From contig DLVV01000380.1 of the NCBI GenBank assembly GCA_003445035.1, positions 10,274-17,379 on the forward strand: a stretch of 7,106 nucleotides of DNA, written 5' to 3'. The notes below the pieces were generated by a model. It made no database searches. It saw only the letters and a program-made list of their open reading frames with translations, and was not told the DNA's origin. Every line of letters starts with the position of its first letter. The stretch's first letter is position 1. Of the stretch, positions 7,004 to 7,106 are shown one piece after another. Source of the DNA: Planctomycetaceae bacterium (GTDB lineage Bacteria; Planctomycetota; Planctomycetia; Planctomycetales; Planctomycetaceae). Both the position numbers and the translations under genes were made by a program.

Positions 7004-7106
7004 TCATCGCTTCGGTCGCGGCCCGGCCGCGACGTCGATAGTCTTGGAGATCCGATCAACCGGATCGGAGACCCACTCCATCTGCCGCATCGCGGTGGCA
7101 GACTCA
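7004..7106 (-). CDS. C-terminal tail of an unrecognised gene (5' part outside window)
   Basis: The minus strand from the window edge is open for 33 codons and ends at TGA 7006-7004. It reads ESATAMRQMEWVSDPVDR, then ISKTIDVAAGPRPKR. Most codons end in G or C, as in the neighbouring genes, and the composition looks protein-like, but it is too short to assign a family. If real, its stop is two bases from the trpA stop and the two genes converge tail to tail. It could instead be non-coding DNA that happens to be open. Confidence 0.45.
   Translation of the reverse strand, partial: ESATAMRQMEWVSDPVDRISKTIDVAAGPRPKR
7015..7033. repeat. Perfect inverted repeat just past the trpA stop
   Basis: GTCGCGGCC (7015-7023) and GGCCGCGAC (7025-7033) are exact reverse complements around one base. 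It lies 14 bases after the trpA stop and could form a stable hairpin in either transcript, but no T-run follows. It falls within the predicted tail of the convergent gene. Confidence 0.55.
7051..7069. repeat. Second inverted repeat downstream of trpA
   Basis: TCCGATC (7051-7057), loop AACCG, GATCGGA (7063-7069). A 7-bp stem with a five-base loop and no following T-run. With the repeat at 7015-7033 it may fold the 3' end of the trpBA transcript, or be a by-product of the convergent coding sequence. Confidence 0.4.

Overview
The window is GC-rich (well over 60% by eye) and gene-dense. Family content suggests a planctomycete (Planctomycetota): leucine-rich repeats of the L..L.L.GT.ITD.GL type, a membrane protein opening with a VRC..C...GKRIRCPEC zinc ribbon, a TatC that begins DLFDESTMSFGDHLEVLR, and few Shine-Dalgarno sites. 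The lineage is inferred from protein style; there is no rRNA marker.

Layout. Positions 1-1298 (minus) hold the 5' two thirds of a gene that runs off the window. It starts as TatC, the core of the twin-arginine translocase, and has a leucine-rich-repeat domain in the loop after its first membrane segment. Positions 1299-1600 are a leader and promoter region with a strong minus-strand promoter, an inverted repeat over its -35 box and a perfect GC hairpin. Positions 1601-3436 (minus) encode a polytopic membrane protein with two N-terminal zinc ribbons and a C-terminal RDD domain. Positions 3489-4814 (minus) encode a PLP-dependent class III aminotransferase related to glutamate-1-semialdehyde aminomutase but not a canonical HemL. 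Positions 4815-4971 form a divergent promoter region. Positions 4972-7001 (plus) are trpB and trpA, the two subunits of tryptophan synthase, overlapping by four bases. From 7004 to the window end lies the C-terminal tail of an unrecognised minus-strand gene converging on trpA.

How the genes work together. TrpA and TrpB form one enzyme complex and are translationally coupled; no other trp genes are in view. The aminotransferase shares only the intergenic control region with them. The zinc-ribbon/RDD protein and the TatC-like protein are both membrane proteins on the same strand, but a good promoter between them means the TatC gene can be transcribed alone.

The main discovery candidate is the TatC/LRR chimera. 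About 360 residues, including 6-7 leucine-rich repeats, separate the first TatC helix from a sequence at the window edge (NKPITLNVQ) that looks like the lead-in to the second helix. The Glu of the N-terminal HLEELR signal-peptide-recognition motif is also replaced by Val. The rest of the gene lies outside the window, so the remaining helices are predicted, not seen.
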